Shown here: positions 1 to 9,812 of the stretch, piece after piece
Numbering within the stretch: position 1 is the stretch's first letter
Layout: each line of letters opens with the position of its first letter
Source of the DNA: Alteromonas sp. KUL49
GTDB lineage: Bacteria > Pseudomonadota > Gammaproteobacteria > Enterobacterales > Alteromonadaceae
Assembly: GCF_006538345.1 (NCBI RefSeq)
Contig: NZ_BJKL01000005.1
Location: forward strand, 124,001-188,000
Direction: 5' to 3'
DNA length: 64,000 nucleotides
Notes under the pieces: generated by a model
Seen by the model: the letters and a program-made list of their open reading frames with translations, nothing else
Databases searched by the model: none
What the model was told of the DNA's origin: nothing
Position numbers and translations under genes: made by a program

Positions 1-1
1 T

Positions 2-1132
2 GTTGTTCTTACCGCTAAACGTGGTTCTGTTATTTCTAGTGAAGAAGTTGACGCTGTTGTCGATATCGTAGCGTCGGCAGTGCAAGGCATGGAGCCTTCA
101 AAGGTAACTGTTACCGACAGTAACGGCCGACTGCTAAACTCTGGTTCTCAAGACTCAATGAGTTCTAGAGCGCGAAAAGAGTACGAAATTGAGCGCCAAC
201 GCGAACAAGAGTATATGGAAAAGATAGATGCCATCCTGATCCCTGTGTTAGGTATTGGCAACTACACTGCGCAAGCAGACGTTGCGATGGATTTCAGCTC
301 GCTAGAGCAAACACAGCGCAGCTATAATCCTGATCTACCCGCCGTAAGAAGCGAAATGATCATGGAAGAAAACAGTGTTGGAGGGGGAAATACGGGTATT
401 CCAGGTGCACTCAGTAATCAACCTCCTCTTGAATCAAATATTCCTGAAAACGCGATTAATGGTAATCAGCAGGCTATGCCAGGTCGCTCTTCAAAAGAAG
501 AAACCAGAAACTACGAATTAGATACCACTATTAGCCACAGCGTTAAGCAAACGGGTGTTATTCGTCGTCTAAGCGTTTCAGTTGCGGTGGACTACATGCA
601 GGTTACCGGTGAAGACGGTACTACATCAGCCGAGCCTCGCAGTATGGAAGCGTTACTCAACATCCGGCGCTTATTGCAGGGCGGTATTGGTTTTGACGTA
701 ACCCGGGGTGATTCTTTAGAAGTCGTCAGTGTACCCTTTACACGCATGGACTCTGGCCTTGCAGAAGAGGTTCCTATTTGGGAGAACCCTACCTTCTTAC
801 CTATACTTAAACTTGTGATGGGCGCGTTGGTTATTATTGTTCTGATTATCTTTGTTATCAGACCAATGCTACGTCGCTTGATTAATCCAGACGATACTAA
901 GGAAGCTGAAGACTTTGATGCTGATGAAGGTTTGGATTTGGGTGACGAAACTATTAGTATGCTGTCGCAAGAGTTTGATGAAGGTCAGGTTGGCTTTGCC
1001 GCTGATGGTTCACTGATGTTACCAGACCTCCACAAAGATGAAGATGTATTGAAAGCCGTTCGTGCATTGGTGGCTAATGAGCCTGAACTATCCGCCCAAG
1101 TTGTTAAGGGCTGGTTGATGCAAGACGAGTAA
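2..1132 (+). CDS. fliF: Flagellar MS-ring protein FliF, 3' part
   Basis: C-terminal part of FliF, which forms the MS ring in the inner membrane and holds the export gate and the FliG rotor. The frame is open from the first bases of the window, so the 5' end lies outside; about 376 residues are visible. The start VVLTAKRGSVISSEEVDAV is the typical end of the FliF ring-building domain. A low-complexity periplasmic stretch follows, then a hydrophobic segment near bases 795-870 (LPILKLVMGALVIIVLII), then an acidic cytoplasmic tail ending in WLMQDE, the FliG-binding end. fliG starts 13 bases later, so the two are surely cotranscribed. Identity is secure. Confidence 0.96.
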   Translation, partial: VVLTAKRGSVISSEEVDAVVDIVASAVQGMEPSKVTVTDSNGRLLNSGSQDSMSSRARKEYEIERQREQEYMEKIDAILIPVLGIGNYTAQADVAMDFSSLEQTQRSYNPDLPAVRSEMIMEENSVGGGNTGIPGALSNQPPLESNIPENAINGNQQAMPGRSSKEETRNYELDTTISHSVKQTGVIRRLSVSVAVDYMQVTGEDGTTSAEPRSMEALLNIRRLLQGGIGFDVTRGDSLEVVSVPFTRMDSGLAEEVPIWENPTFLPILKLVMGALVIIVLIIFVIRPMLRRLINPDDTKEAEDFDADEGLDLGDETISMLSQEFDEGQVGFAADGSLMLPDLHKDEDVLKAVRALVANEPELSAQVVKGWLMQDE

Positions 1133-1145
1133 GTGAGATAAGCCC

Positions 1146-2186
1146 ATGGCCGAAGAACTAGCTACAGTTGAAGAATCCTCCTATGACGTCAGTAAGTTAG
1201 AAGGGGTAGAAAAAGCCGCTATCTTGCTATTGAGTTTGTCGGAAGAAGACGCCGCACAAATCTTGAAACACTTAGAGCCCAAGCAAGTGCAAAAGCTGGG
1301 TTCTGAGATGGCAAAAGTCGATGATATGACACAGTCGAAAATTACCGCTGTACACAAACACTTCATCGAAGAGATCCAGAACTACAGTACCATTGGCTTC
1401 CAGAGCCAAGACTTTGTGAAACGTGCGCTAACTGCTGCGTTGGGTGAAGACAAAGCGGCTAACTTGATCGACCAAATCCTGATGGGCAGTGGGGCTAAGG
1501 GCCTTGATTCACTGAAGTGGATGGATTCTAAGCAAGTGGCCAGTATTATTCGCAACGAGCACCCGCAGATCCAAACTATTGTTATGTCATATCTCGAGCC
1601 TGAACAAAGCGCCGAGATTTTGGCACAGTTCCCAGAGAAAGTGCGCTTAGACCTATTGATGCGTATCGCTAACCTTGAAGAAGTTCAGCCAGCAGCACTG
1701 CAAGAATTGAACGAAATCATGGAGAAACAGTTCGCGGGTCAAGCCGGTACACAAGCAGCCAAGATGGGCGGCTTGAAGTCTGCCGCAGATATCATGAACT
1801 ACCTCGATACCGCTATCGAAGGTCAGTTGATGGATGCTATCCGTGAGCAAGACGAAGAAATGAGTCAGCAAATCCAAGACTTGATGTTTGTTTTCGATAA
1901 CCTTGTAGATGTAGATGACAAGGGTATTCAAGCGATTCTTCGTGAAGTTCAGCAAGATGCATTACTCAAATCCATTAAGGGTGCAGATGAAGAACTGAAG
2001 AATAAGATCATGAAGAACATGTCTAAACGTGCGGCTGAAATGCTCAATGACGACCTTGAAGCCTTGGGACCAGTGCGTATTTCTGAGGTGGAGACCGCAC
2101 AGAAAGAAATCCTGTCTGTGGCACGTCGCTTGTCAGACTCTGGTGAAATCATGCTTGGTGGTGGCGGTGGAGAGGAATTCCTCTAG
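1146..2186 (+). CDS. fliG: Flagellar motor switch protein FliG
   Basis: FliG (346 aa) is the rotor protein that links the MS ring to the C-ring and provides the charged surface on which the stator acts. The N-terminal part (EGVEKAAILLLSLSEEDAAQ) matches the FliF-binding domain. The middle part carries the EHPQIQTIVMSYL motif around residues 138-150 (FliM binding). The C-terminal domain has the charged torque helix region (MFVFDNLVDVDDKGIQAILREV). Length is close to the usual 330-345. It ends with a glycine-rich tail. It sits between fliF and fliH as in most gammaproteobacteria. Confidence 0.98.
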   Translation: MAEELATVEESSYDVSKLEGVEKAAILLLSLSEEDAAQILKHLEPKQVQKLGSEMAKVDDMTQSKITAVHKHFIEEIQNYSTIGFQSQDFVKRALTAALGEDKAANLIDQILMGSGAKGLDSLKWMDSKQVASIIRNEHPQIQTIVMSYLEPEQSAEILAQFPEKVRLDLLMRIANLEEVQPAALQELNEIMEKQFAGQAGTQAAKMGGLKSAADIMNYLDTAIEGQLMDAIREQDEEMSQQIQDLMFVFDNLVDVDDKGIQAILREVQQDALLKSIKGADEELKNKIMKNMSKRAAEMLNDDLEALGPVRISEVETAQKEILSVARRLSDSGEIMLGGGGGEEFL

Positions 2187-2223
2187 ATCGCTCATAGGTA
2201 TAGGCTGAGTTGAGGTAGCCATT

Positions 2224-3006
2224 ATGTCTTCAAATTCAGGGTTTAACGACCAAGAGCTACAAGATGCTGAGTCATGGGACATTCCAATGGTGGAAGATCC
2301 CAAGCTATCTGTCGATGATGGCAAAACCAATGCGTTTAAAATGCGCTCTGAGTGGAAATACGAACCACCAGAAGAAGAAATAGAAATACTTCCTCCCACG
2401 GCTGAAGAAATCGAAGCTATCCGCCAGGCTGCTAGAGATGAAGGTTATGCTGAGGGTAAACAACAGGGGTTGGAAGAAGGTAAAGCTGAGGGTATTGAGA
2501 TTGGCTTGGCCGAAGGCCGAGAGCAGGGCCATACCGAAGGCTTGCAACAAGGATTGGATGAAGGCAAAGCGTTAGTAGACGCACAAGCCACCTTGTGGCA
2601 GCAGCTCGCAGAAAAGCTACATCAGCCCCTGTCTCAAGCAAACAGCGTTACTCAAGATCAGTTAGTAAAACTTGCGGTGAGTTTGGCCCGAGGTGTTATT
2701 CGCACTGAAGTCGCCACTAACGAACAAGTAATTTATCAAGCGCTGTCTGAAGGGCTAAAAGCACTCCCAATCAACCAAGCTCAGTATCAAATTCATATGA
2801 ATCCCGACGATGTTGCGCTTGTCACTGAACACTTTGGCGAAGCCACATTGAAAGAAAAACAGTGGCAACTGGTGGACGCACCATCAATGGCGCGAGGAGG
2901 TTGCGATATTACTACCGACCAAAATGCGGTGGATGTGTCCATTGAACGTCGAACAAAAGACGTTATCGACCGATTCTTATTAAACCAAGGGCTAGCGGAT
3001 GACTAG
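2224..3006 (+). CDS. fliH: Flagellar export ATPase regulator FliH
   Basis: FliH (260 aa) is the peripheral stalk of the flagellar type III export ATPase; it dimerises, binds FliI and tethers it to the C-ring. Residues about 75-120 contain the family's glycine-spaced helix repeats ([18 protein letters not shown] and onward, GxxxG type). The C-terminal half ([17 protein letters not shown], then [19 protein letters not shown]) matches the FliH/YscL fold. The N-terminal 50 residues are acidic and poorly conserved. The 3' end overlaps the fliI start by 8 bases, suggesting translational coupling. Confidence 0.95.
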   Translation: MSSNSGFNDQELQDAESWDIPMVEDPKLSVDDGKTNAFKMRSEWKYEPPEEEIEILPPTAEEIEAIRQAARDEGYAEGKQQGLEEGKAEGIEIGLAEGREQGHTEGLQQGLDEGKALVDAQATLWQQLAEKLHQPLSQANSVTQDQLVKLAVSLARGVIRTEVATNEQVIYQALSEGLKALPINQAQYQIHMNPDDVALVTEHFGEATLKEKQWQLVDAPSMARGGCDITTDQNAVDVSIERRTKDVIDRFLLNQGLADD

Positions 3007-4333
3007 CCCTTGGCATGATCATCTTGCTAGTTTACCGGATCAAGTAACGGCGGGCCCGATTGTGGCCGCGGGCAAACTCGTGAGGGGTATTGGCTTAACG
3101 CTTGAAGCTATTGGTTGTCAATTGCCTGTGGGAAGTCAGTGTGTTGTGCAAACCATTGAAGGTGAAATCGAAGCCGAAGTGGTCGGTTTTGGCGGTGATA
3201 TTACTTACCTTATGCCCACCGAGGCAGTGCGTGGCATAGTGCCTGGAAGTCGAGTGGTGCCATTAAACCGGCACAGCGGACTATCTGTGGGTATGGGGTT
3301 GCTGGGTCGAGTGGTCGATGGCAATGGCCAACCCCTCGATGGCTTGGGCGAGATTGCAACCGACGCCCGTGTGCCGACTTCTCGTCCTCCAATTAACCCC
3401 CTGGCTCGTCGACAAATATCTCAACCTATGGATGTAGGCGTACGAGCCATCAATGCACTCAATACCGTGGGCGTTGGCCAACGTATGGGGCTATTCGCTG
3501 GTAGTGGTGTGGGTAAAAGTGTTCTGCTTGGAATGATGACTCGAGGCGCACAAGCTGATGTGGTTGTTGTGGGGCTGGTGGGTGAACGGGGTCGAGAAGT
3601 TAAAGAATTTATTCATGATATTCTCACGGAAGAGGAACGCAAACGCGCTGTGGTTGTAGCTGCGCCAGCAGACACGTCGCCGCTTATGCGACTAAAAGGC
3701 TGCGAAACGGCCGTGACTATAGCCGAGTATTTTCGCGATCAAGGTATGAATGTACTCTTGCTCATTGATTCGTTAACACGTTATGCCATGGCACAGCGTG
3801 AAATAGCCCTTGCCGTCGGCGAGCCGCCGGCAACCAAAGGCTATCCGCCTTCAGTGTTTGCCCGATTACCTGCACTTGTTGAACGAGCGGGCAACGGCAG
3901 TGATAAGCAAGGTTCTATCACAGCGTTTTACACCGTGCTCACTGAAGGTGATGACTTACAAGATCCCATTGCTGATGCGGCTCGAGCAATTTTAGATGGA
4001 CACGTGGTATTATCGAGGGCACTGGCTGACAGCGGTCACTACCCAGCCATTGATATCGAAGCATCTATAAGCCGCGTAATGCCAATGGTTGTCAGCGATG
4101 AGCATATGAATAGCGCCCGTCGAATTCGCCAAGTATATTCCCAGTACAAACAGAACCAAGATCTCATTTCTATTGGTGCATATGCCAAAGGTTCCGACCC
4201 TCGCATTGATTTAGCCATTAGGGCCGAGCCAGCCATCAATGCGCTTTTACAGCAGGGTATGAAACAGGTTATTCCTTACGATGAATCTCTTGAGGGTATG
4301 GCAGCTCTCGCTAAAGGATTGGGTAACGGATAA
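2999..4333 (+). CDS. fliI: Flagellum-specific export ATPase FliI
   Basis: FliI (444 aa) is the hexameric ATPase at the base of the flagellar export apparatus, related to F1 beta subunits. The P-loop [14 protein letters not shown] is near residue 165-178, the Walker B stretch [13 protein letters not shown] near 250, and the [18 protein letters not shown] segment typical of FliI follows. Length is normal. The start ATG lies inside the fliH end, and the stop shares one base with the fliJ start (TAATG), so fliH-I-J are a tightly coupled unit. Confidence 0.98.
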   Translation: MTSPWHDHLASLPDQVTAGPIVAAGKLVRGIGLTLEAIGCQLPVGSQCVVQTIEGEIEAEVVGFGGDITYLMPTEAVRGIVPGSRVVPLNRHSGLSVGMGLLGRVVDGNGQPLDGLGEIATDARVPTSRPPINPLARRQISQPMDVGVRAINALNTVGVGQRMGLFAGSGVGKSVLLGMMTRGAQADVVVVGLVGERGREVKEFIHDILTEEERKRAVVVAAPADTSPLMRLKGCETAVTIAEYFRDQGMNVLLLIDSLTRYAMAQREIALAVGEPPATKGYPPSVFARLPALVERAGNGSDKQGSITAFYTVLTEGDDLQDPIADAARAILDGHVVLSRALADSGHYPAIDIEASISRVMPMVVSDEHMNSARRIRQVYSQYKQNQDLISIGAYAKGSDPRIDLAIRAEPAINALLQQGMKQVIPYDESLEGMAALAKGLGNG

Positions 4334-4782
4334 TGACGCAACAACTTACTCGTTTGCTCGACTTTGAGAAAGAAAAAGAACAAAACATGTTGTTGGTCTT
4401 TCAGCAAGCACAGCAGCACGTTAACCAGCAACGGCAAAAACTACAGAGTCTAGAGCAATACCGTGTTGATTACTTGCGGGGTATTAGTCAATCAGGCAAA
4501 GAGGGCGTTAAAGCGTCTCACTATCAGCAACACCTTTCCTTTGTAGGAAAACTCGACAAAGCCTGCGAGCAGCAAATGAATGCTATAGCCCAAGCAAAGC
4601 TGGCCGCCGACCAACGAAAGTCATTGTGGTTAAAGCAACAACAACGCGTAAAAGCGGTTGAAATGTTGCTCGACAAGATAGCCCAAGCAGCGCAACTAAA
4701 AGCAAATAAGCAAGAGCAGGCGCTGTTTGATGAGTTTGCCACCCAAAAATTCTTCCGTGCACAAAAAGGTTTGTTTAACTAA
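4333..4782 (+). CDS. fliJ: Flagellar export chaperone FliJ
   Basis: FliJ (149 aa) is the coiled-coil central stalk of the export ATPase. The protein is almost wholly helical and rich in Gln, Lys and Ala (LDFEKEKEQNMLLVFQQAQQ and following), with no transmembrane segment, as expected for this poorly conserved family. The assignment rests on this pattern plus position directly after fliI, with overlapping stop and start. About 190 bases without a gene follow and hold a sigma-54 promoter for fliK. Confidence 0.9.
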   Translation: MTQQLTRLLDFEKEKEQNMLLVFQQAQQHVNQQRQKLQSLEQYRVDYLRGISQSGKEGVKASHYQQHLSFVGKLDKACEQQMNAIAQAKLAADQRKSLWLKQQQRVKAVEMLLDKIAQAAQLKANKQEQALFDEFATQKFFRAQKGLFN

Positions 4783-4789
4783 CCCGTGT

Positions 4790-4805
4790 TGGAACACCCT
4801 TTGCA
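4790..4805 (+). promoter_or_regulatory. Sigma-54 promoter upstream of fliK
   Basis: The sequence TGGAACACCCTTTGCA matches the -24/-12 consensus (TGGCAC, N5, TTGCA) with exact spacing, both invariant GG and GC pairs, and one mismatch in the -24 hexamer. It lies just after fliJ and about 170 bases before the fliK start, in the only sizeable gap in this part of the operon. It would let RpoN plus a flagellar enhancer-binding protein (FlrC/FleR type) transcribe fliK onward separately from the upstream genes. Motif match is seen; function is inferred. Confidence 0.7.
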
Positions 4806-4974
4806 TTTGTCCTACTGAAATACACGTATTGATACTGTTATTGTGTAATAAGCTACTCAGAAGAATATCTTAATAAAACTGCTAATTGCCTGATTTTTAG
4901 CAAGTTAATCTTCTAGGGATACCTCGATTGAGGAGGGGCAGAGTAACAGTATAAGACGCAGGATACCTAGAATT

Positions 4975-7233
4975 ATGCAACAACTTGCCGCCAAGAATAC
5001 TGACATTGCCGCACTACCTATATCAGTAGCCGATGCTGCTTCGGGCTCATTTACGCAAACTATTGAAAACGGGCAGCAACACCAACCATTACCTGGTGGG
5101 CAATCTGAGCCGGCGGGTGATTTCAAAGCAATATACGCACAGGTGTCTGAAGACACAAGTGTGCAAACTTCAGCCCCAAAAGCTGATGAAAATGCGCCGT
5201 CAGCAAATGCAGAGCCTAAAAACTCTAAACAGTTGGCTGTAAATCCGGCCCCAAAATACACCAGTGACGGCAATAGTGAGAATGAGCCAGCCCCAACAGC
5301 TGGTGATGAAGCTGATATCGTGGCGAGCCCTGATTTAGCCAGAGACGACAATGACGATGTAATCGCTGAAAGCGGGAGTGTTACCCAAGGCGTTGCAAAA
5401 GAGAGCAATGAGCCAAAACCACCACGTGACGGCAGAATAGAGCTGCCACCCGAGTATTCAATCCAACCAATAGAGCCTGCGCCGCTTACTGATGACGGTG
5501 TGATTACGCAGCAAACACCTGTAGTGAGTGAGGAAGACGGCAGTAGTGCGATAGTGTCTTTGGTTGAGTCTGTTATGCAGCTAGATGACAACCTTACGGC
5601 ACTGGTCAGTCACAAAGACAATGACAAGGCTACGAATGTGACTGTGGGTAAAATGCCTGAGGAACCGCAGAGCATCTTACCCATCATTCCTGAGCAATTG
5701 AGTGATGCCGTTGAAGAGAGCAATCAAGCACTGGAATTAGCATTGGGGGCAGAACTGGTAAGCGACCCTGCTGCGGAAAAAACTATCATCGCATCGCCAG
5801 TAGACACTAACCCAGCTGAAGAGCTATTACCCGTTGACGGCAAACCTTTGCCCGAGCGAATGACGATTCAGCCAATAGCACCTCCAGAACATGCGTTTTC
5901 TGTAACGCCAGAGTCTGCCGAGAGTGCTTTACTGAGCGCCGAAAATGAAATCAGCAGCGACCTTGGTAAGGCTTCAACAGAGATATCAGAAGATCAAGTT
6001 GCCCTTGAAGTGAGTGAAAACCCTCAATCATTGCTCGAACTTGTACAAGCGGTTAAGCAAGAAGGCCTCAATGAAGCAAAAATGCCAGAGTCCTCTGGCG
6101 TAAACACTATTGAGCTACTCAGCTCTTTAGAAACTAAAATCAATGATGTCATAAGTGGCGCTTCGGATTCGATATCATCTGAAGAGTTGGCGGCCCTTGA
6201 ATCGTCACTAACTAGCGAAGAGTCCATGTTGCTTGGCCTCATTCAAGATACATTAAAAACGACTCAAGCGAATACCAGTAAAGAGGCGGCCGTCGCACAA
6301 CCAAGTACTCCTTCAGTCTCGATTGTAGAAAATGGAAATGGAGCGACTGAATCAACCTTGTTAAATACAGCCGAGGATATGTTTTCAGTACTTGCTGATA
6401 TGTCCCCTGAAACTGCACAAAAAGCAACGACAGCATTTGCCGACCGAATTGTTGCATTAATGCCAAATGCTAACGCTCAGCAGCAACAAGCCGTAAAGGC
6501 CAACGTAGTAAATGCGCTGAATGAATTTCAGCAACAGGTAGCGCAAGGTCGAGAGCCGGGGATTGATGTGAGTAGCATGATTGCCGACGCGATGAGTGAG
6601 GCCAATATGCCCCCATCCACAACCCAATCAGTGTTAGCACAGCTAGATACACAAGTGGGCGCCTTTATGCAGTTGGTGAATCAAAGCCAATCTGCGGCGT
6701 ATCAGACTGCGCAACATGGCATGTCTCAAGCGGAGTCCTTAATTTCGGAAAACAACCAAGTGCGTTCTGAATCATCGCGGGCACAACAACAATTTGATGG
6801 AATGGATAAACCCGTCAATGTACTCAAACCAGAAGGTCAAACCCAACTCAGCGAAAAAATACGTTGGATGGTGAATGCCAGAAATGCCATGGCTGAGATT
6901 CGCTTAGATCCACCTGAATTGGGAAGCATGCAGGTAAGAGTTAATGTATCTGGAGAGGCGGCTACCGTAAACTTTGTTGTTCAGTCTCAGCACGCTAAAG
7001 ATGCCCTAGCTGACACTATGCCTAAATTAAGAGAAATGTTGCAAGAGCAGGGGATTTCTCTGGGTGAGTCTACCGTACAACAAGACTCTCGGTCTCAATC
7101 AAATGGTGATGAAGGGCAACAATTCGCTGGTGGCTCAACAGGTAATGGTGACATTGAGCAAGACGAAGACACGCGAGTTATCGAGCAATCGATTAATTTA
7201 AATACAGAAGGCGGAATCGATTTTTATGCTTAA
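4975..7233 (+). CDS. fliK: Flagellar hook-length control protein FliK
   Basis: FliK (752 aa) is the secreted ruler that measures hook length and switches export specificity through FlhB. The C-terminal Flg_hook domain is recognisable from about residue 620 to 710 (AMAEIRLDPPELGSMQVRV; LREMLQEQGISLGESTV). The first 600 residues are low-complexity, acidic and Pro/Ser/Glu-rich with no fold I recognise, consistent with an extended ruler. At 752 residues it is far longer than the 405-residue enteric protein. It has its own sigma-54 promoter candidate and is followed after 118 bases by fliL. Confidence 0.93.
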   Translation: MQQLAAKNTDIAALPISVADAASGSFTQTIENGQQHQPLPGGQSEPAGDFKAIYAQVSEDTSVQTSAPKADENAPSANAEPKNSKQLAVNPAPKYTSDGNSENEPAPTAGDEADIVASPDLARDDNDDVIAESGSVTQGVAKESNEPKPPRDGRIELPPEYSIQPIEPAPLTDDGVITQQTPVVSEEDGSSAIVSLVESVMQLDDNLTALVSHKDNDKATNVTVGKMPEEPQSILPIIPEQLSDAVEESNQALELALGAELVSDPAAEKTIIASPVDTNPAEELLPVDGKPLPERMTIQPIAPPEHAFSVTPESAESALLSAENEISSDLGKASTEISEDQVALEVSENPQSLLELVQAVKQEGLNEAKMPESSGVNTIELLSSLETKINDVISGASDSISSEELAALESSLTSEESMLLGLIQDTLKTTQANTSKEAAVAQPSTPSVSIVENGNGATESTLLNTAEDMFSVLADMSPETAQKATTAFADRIVALMPNANAQQQQAVKANVVNALNEFQQQVAQGREPGIDVSSMIADAMSEANMPPSTTQSVLAQLDTQVGAFMQLVNQSQSAAYQTAQHGMSQAESLISENNQVRSESSRAQQQFDGMDKPVNVLKPEGQTQLSEKIRWMVNARNAMAEIRLDPPELGSMQVRVNVSGEAATVNFVVQSQHAKDALADTMPKLREMLQEQGISLGESTVQQDSRSQSNGDEGQQFAGGSTGNGDIEQDEDTRVIEQSINLNTEGGIDFYA

Positions 7234-7351
7234 TGTTGATGGCTTTGTAAACAGATAGTATCGGTCATCGTAAATTTTAGGCCTCATGGCATTGCCATTT
7301 AGTGCCGTTAACCGATAATACAAGCCAATACAGTGAACGCATGGATTAGAC

Positions 7352-7876
7352 ATGGCTGAAGAAGAATTACAGATAGAAGAAGGTGGTAAGAAAGGCAATA
7401 TGATGCTGATCATCATAATTGCTGTGGTGGTGATTGTAGGCGGTGCCGCTGCGTACTTCTTCTTGTTTGCAGGCGGTGATGAGCCTGCGGCCGAGCAGTT
7501 AGAACAAACGGAAGAAGCTGCTGCCGCTGAAGCGCCAGCTGCGAACGCTGATGTTGGAACGGCCCTCTATGTGGCTATGCCTAGACCTTTTGTGTTCAAT
7601 GTTCCTGGGTCGGGCAGAGATCGCCTAGTACAAATTAAAGTACAGCTTTTAGTGCGTGGTTCCGATAACGAAGAGTTAGCGAAAACACATATCCCACTCA
7701 TTGAGGGAACGCTGTTACAGGTGTTTAGTACCGCGAACGCAGATGACTTAGTGACCGAAGCTGGAAAAATTGAGCTACGAGAGCAATCTGTGTCAGAAGT
7801 ACAACGTGTTTTACAAGATATCGTAGGCAGTGAAGTGGTTGAGCGAGTGTTGTTCACCGGCTTCGTTATGCAATAA
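7352..7876 (+). CDS. fliL: Flagellar basal-body protein FliL
   Basis: FliL (174 aa) is a single-pass inner-membrane protein that surrounds the stator and supports torque. A short acidic cytoplasmic start is followed by a transmembrane helix at about residues 16-39 (MMLIIIIAVVVIVGGAAAYFF), a Glu/Ala-rich linker, and the periplasmic FliL domain (YVAMPRPFVFNVPG; LREQSVSEVQRVLQDIVG). Length and order directly before fliM are typical. Confidence 0.95.
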   Translation: MAEEELQIEEGGKKGNMMLIIIIAVVVIVGGAAAYFFLFAGGDEPAAEQLEQTEEAAAAEAPAANADVGTALYVAMPRPFVFNVPGSGRDRLVQIKVQLLVRGSDNEELAKTHIPLIEGTLLQVFSTANADDLVTEAGKIELREQSVSEVQRVLQDIVGSEVVERVLFTGFVMQ

Positions 7877-7888
7877 CAGGTAGATGTT

Positions 7889-8947
7889 GTGAGCGATTTA
7901 TTATCTCAAGACGAAATCGATGCCCTCTTACACGGGGTAGACGATGTAGAAGAAGAAGACGTAAGTAGTGACGAAGTTGACGCTTCGGCACTAGAGTACG
8001 ATTTCTCTTCTCAGGACCGAATTGTTCGTGGGCGTATGCCTACACTTGAGATCGTGAACGAACGTTTTGCACGACATATGCGTGTTAGCTTGTTCAACAT
8101 GATGCGCCGCTCTGCAGAGGTGTCGATTAACGGCATTCAGATGATCAAGTTCGGTGAGTACATACATACGCTTTTTGTCCCGACGAGTCTGAACATGGTG
8201 CGTTTCAGACCACTAAAAGGGACAGGCCTAATTACCATGGAAGCGCGATTAGTCTTTATTCTCGTAGATAACTTTTTTGGTGGGGACGGTCGTTACCACG
8301 CCAAAATTGAAGGTAGGGAATTTACGCCAACAGAGCGTCGTATTATTCAAATGCTGCTTAAAATAATCTTTGAAGATTACAAAGAAGCATGGGCGCCAGT
8401 GATGGATGTATCTTTTGAGTATCTTGACTCAGAAGTAAACCCTGCCATGGCGAATATTGTAAGCCCGACTGAAGTAGTGGTTATAAGTTCGTTTCATATT
8501 GAATTGGATGGTGGTGGTGGTGACTTCCACGTATCTCTACCATACTCCATGTTGGAGCCCATACGCGAACTACTCGATGCTGGTGTACAGAGCGACAAAG
8601 AAGATACAGATTTACGTTGGAGTAAGGCGCTTCGCGATGAAATTATGGACGTTAAAGTGGCATTGACCACCCATATGCTCGATGTTGATGTGCCACTTAA
8701 AGACGTGATGGAATTTAATGCAGGGGACATTATTCCGGTAGAAATGCCAGAAACAATCACCGTGTTAATTGAAGAACTGCCGACCTTCCGCGCTAAGCTA
8801 GGCCGTTCAAGAGATAATTTAGCGCTGCAAATTGTAGAGAAGATCTCTCGACCTACGTCAGTGAAATCAGAATTGCAGCTATTAACCCGTGGCGGACGCA
8901 TCATAGATAACGATGCCGAGCTACAAATACTTGAAGAAGATTTGTAA
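7889..8947 (+). CDS. fliM: Flagellar motor switch protein FliM
   Basis: FliM (352 aa) is the C-ring protein that binds phosphorylated CheY. The N-terminal CheY-binding peptide LLSQDEIDALL is present at residues 4-14. The middle CheC-like domain follows, and the C-terminal SPOA domain (VDVPLKDVMEFNAGDIIPVE) pairs with FliN. The start is GTG, fixed by the conserved N-terminal peptide; no upstream ATG in frame would fit. It is 12 bases after fliL. Confidence 0.97.
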   Translation: MSDLLSQDEIDALLHGVDDVEEEDVSSDEVDASALEYDFSSQDRIVRGRMPTLEIVNERFARHMRVSLFNMMRRSAEVSINGIQMIKFGEYIHTLFVPTSLNMVRFRPLKGTGLITMEARLVFILVDNFFGGDGRYHAKIEGREFTPTERRIIQMLLKIIFEDYKEAWAPVMDVSFEYLDSEVNPAMANIVSPTEVVVISSFHIELDGGGGDFHVSLPYSMLEPIRELLDAGVQSDKEDTDLRWSKALRDEIMDVKVALTTHMLDVDVPLKDVMEFNAGDIIPVEMPETITVLIEELPTFRAKLGRSRDNLALQIVEKISRPTSVKSELQLLTRGGRIIDNDAELQILEEDL

Positions 8948-8959
8948 GAGGAGTTGCCC

Positions 8960-9367
8960 ATGAGCGAAGAAGACGGTATGGACGATTGGGCTGCCGCAAT
9001 GGCGGAGCAGGCAGAATCTGAAGCTGAGGACGAGGCGGGCGGTGAAGACGTTCAGGTTGCGCCTTTAGAAGAGCTGTCAGATGACGCTCCCATAACCCAG
9101 GAAGAAAAGAAGAAGCTGGATACCATATTGGATATTCCAGTGACGATTTCGATGGAAGTTGGCCGTAGCCAAATAAGCATTCGTAACTTGCTGCAATTGA
9201 ACCAGGGTTCCGTTGTTGAATTAGACCGAGTTGCCGGTGAACCACTTGATGTACTTGTAAATGGCACGTTGATTGCTCATGGAGAAGTAGTAGTGGTCAA
9301 CGACAAGTTCGGAATTCGGTTAACGGATGTTATTAGTCAAATCGAAAGAATCAAAAAACTCAGATAA
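8960..9367 (+). CDS. fliN: Flagellar motor switch protein FliN
   Basis: FliN (135 aa from this start) forms the bottom of the C-ring with FliM. The first 50 residues are acidic and variable; the rest is the SPOA domain ([38 protein letters not shown]). An in-frame TTG at 8954 gives a longer frame, but AAGAGGAG at 8946-8953 is ideally spaced for the ATG at 8960, so I chose that. The 3' end overlaps the probable fliO start by about 40 bases. Confidence 0.95.
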   Translation: MSEEDGMDDWAAAMAEQAESEAEDEAGGEDVQVAPLEELSDDAPITQEEKKKLDTILDIPVTISMEVGRSQISIRNLLQLNQGSVVELDRVAGEPLDVLVNGTLIAHGEVVVVNDKFGIRLTDVISQIERIKKLR

Positions 9368-9812
9368 ATTGCCTTATCTATTAAGGGGTTGCGCTCTGCT
9401 GCCCCTTTTCATCTCTCCAATCGCAAACGCACAAAGTACACAATCGATCACTAATCCAATGTCGGTAGTGTCAATTTTTCTTTCTTTGTTACTCGTTGTC
9501 GGAATTATTTTCGCGCTGGCTTATGTAATGCGTCGATTTAATGTCACTGGTGGTAGTAATGGCCATCTTCAGGTAGTGGCTAGCATGATGGCGGGAACCA
9601 AAGAAAAAGTTATGGTTATTCAAGTTGGTGAAGAACAACACCTGATTGGCGTGACCGGCAATAACATCTCCCACCTCAGTAAACTTGAGAATAATCTTTC
9701 TACCGCGCCTGTGGGTGAAACCCCCAGTGCTGCCCAGTTCAAGAACAAGTTAGCTGCTGCAATGGCTGGCAAGCTCAATCCTGCCATTAAAAAAGGACCA
9801 GATCATGACTAA
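9327..9812 (+). CDS. fliO: Flagellar biosynthesis protein FliO
   Basis: FliO (161 aa) is a small inner-membrane protein that helps assemble FliP into the export gate. A signal-like hydrophobic stretch near residues 22-34 ([14 protein letters not shown]) precedes a transmembrane helix ([22 protein letters not shown]), and a FliO/FliZ-type cytosolic domain follows ([21 protein letters not shown]). The start is uncertain: ATG at 9327 lies within fliN, and an in-frame TTG at 9369 would avoid the overlap. The end overlaps fliP by 8 bases. Confidence 0.88.
   Translation: MLLVKSKESKNSDKLPYLLRGCALLPLFISPIANAQSTQSITNPMSVVSIFLSLLLVVGIIFALAYVMRRFNVTGGSNGHLQVVASMMAGTKEKVMVIQVGEEQHLIGVTGNNISHLSKLENNLSTAPVGETPSAAQFKNKLAAAMAGKLNPAIKKGPDHD

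Noticed and set aside
4905-5591. Long minus-strand frame opposite fliK (228 aa)
   Set aside because: It mirrors the low-complexity fliK coding sequence; its Ser/Ala/Leu-rich product resembles no family and lacks a ribosome site.
7234-7351. Possible sigma-28 promoter before fliL (ACCGATAA at 7311) and TGGCATTGCCA palindrome
   Set aside because: The -10 fits FliA but the sequence at the -35 distance (TTGCCATT) does not match TAAAGTTT, and the palindrome does not have sigma-54 spacing.
8494-8961. Minus-strand frame of 155 aa opposite fliM
   Set aside because: Shadow of a conserved gene, with no recognisable domain.
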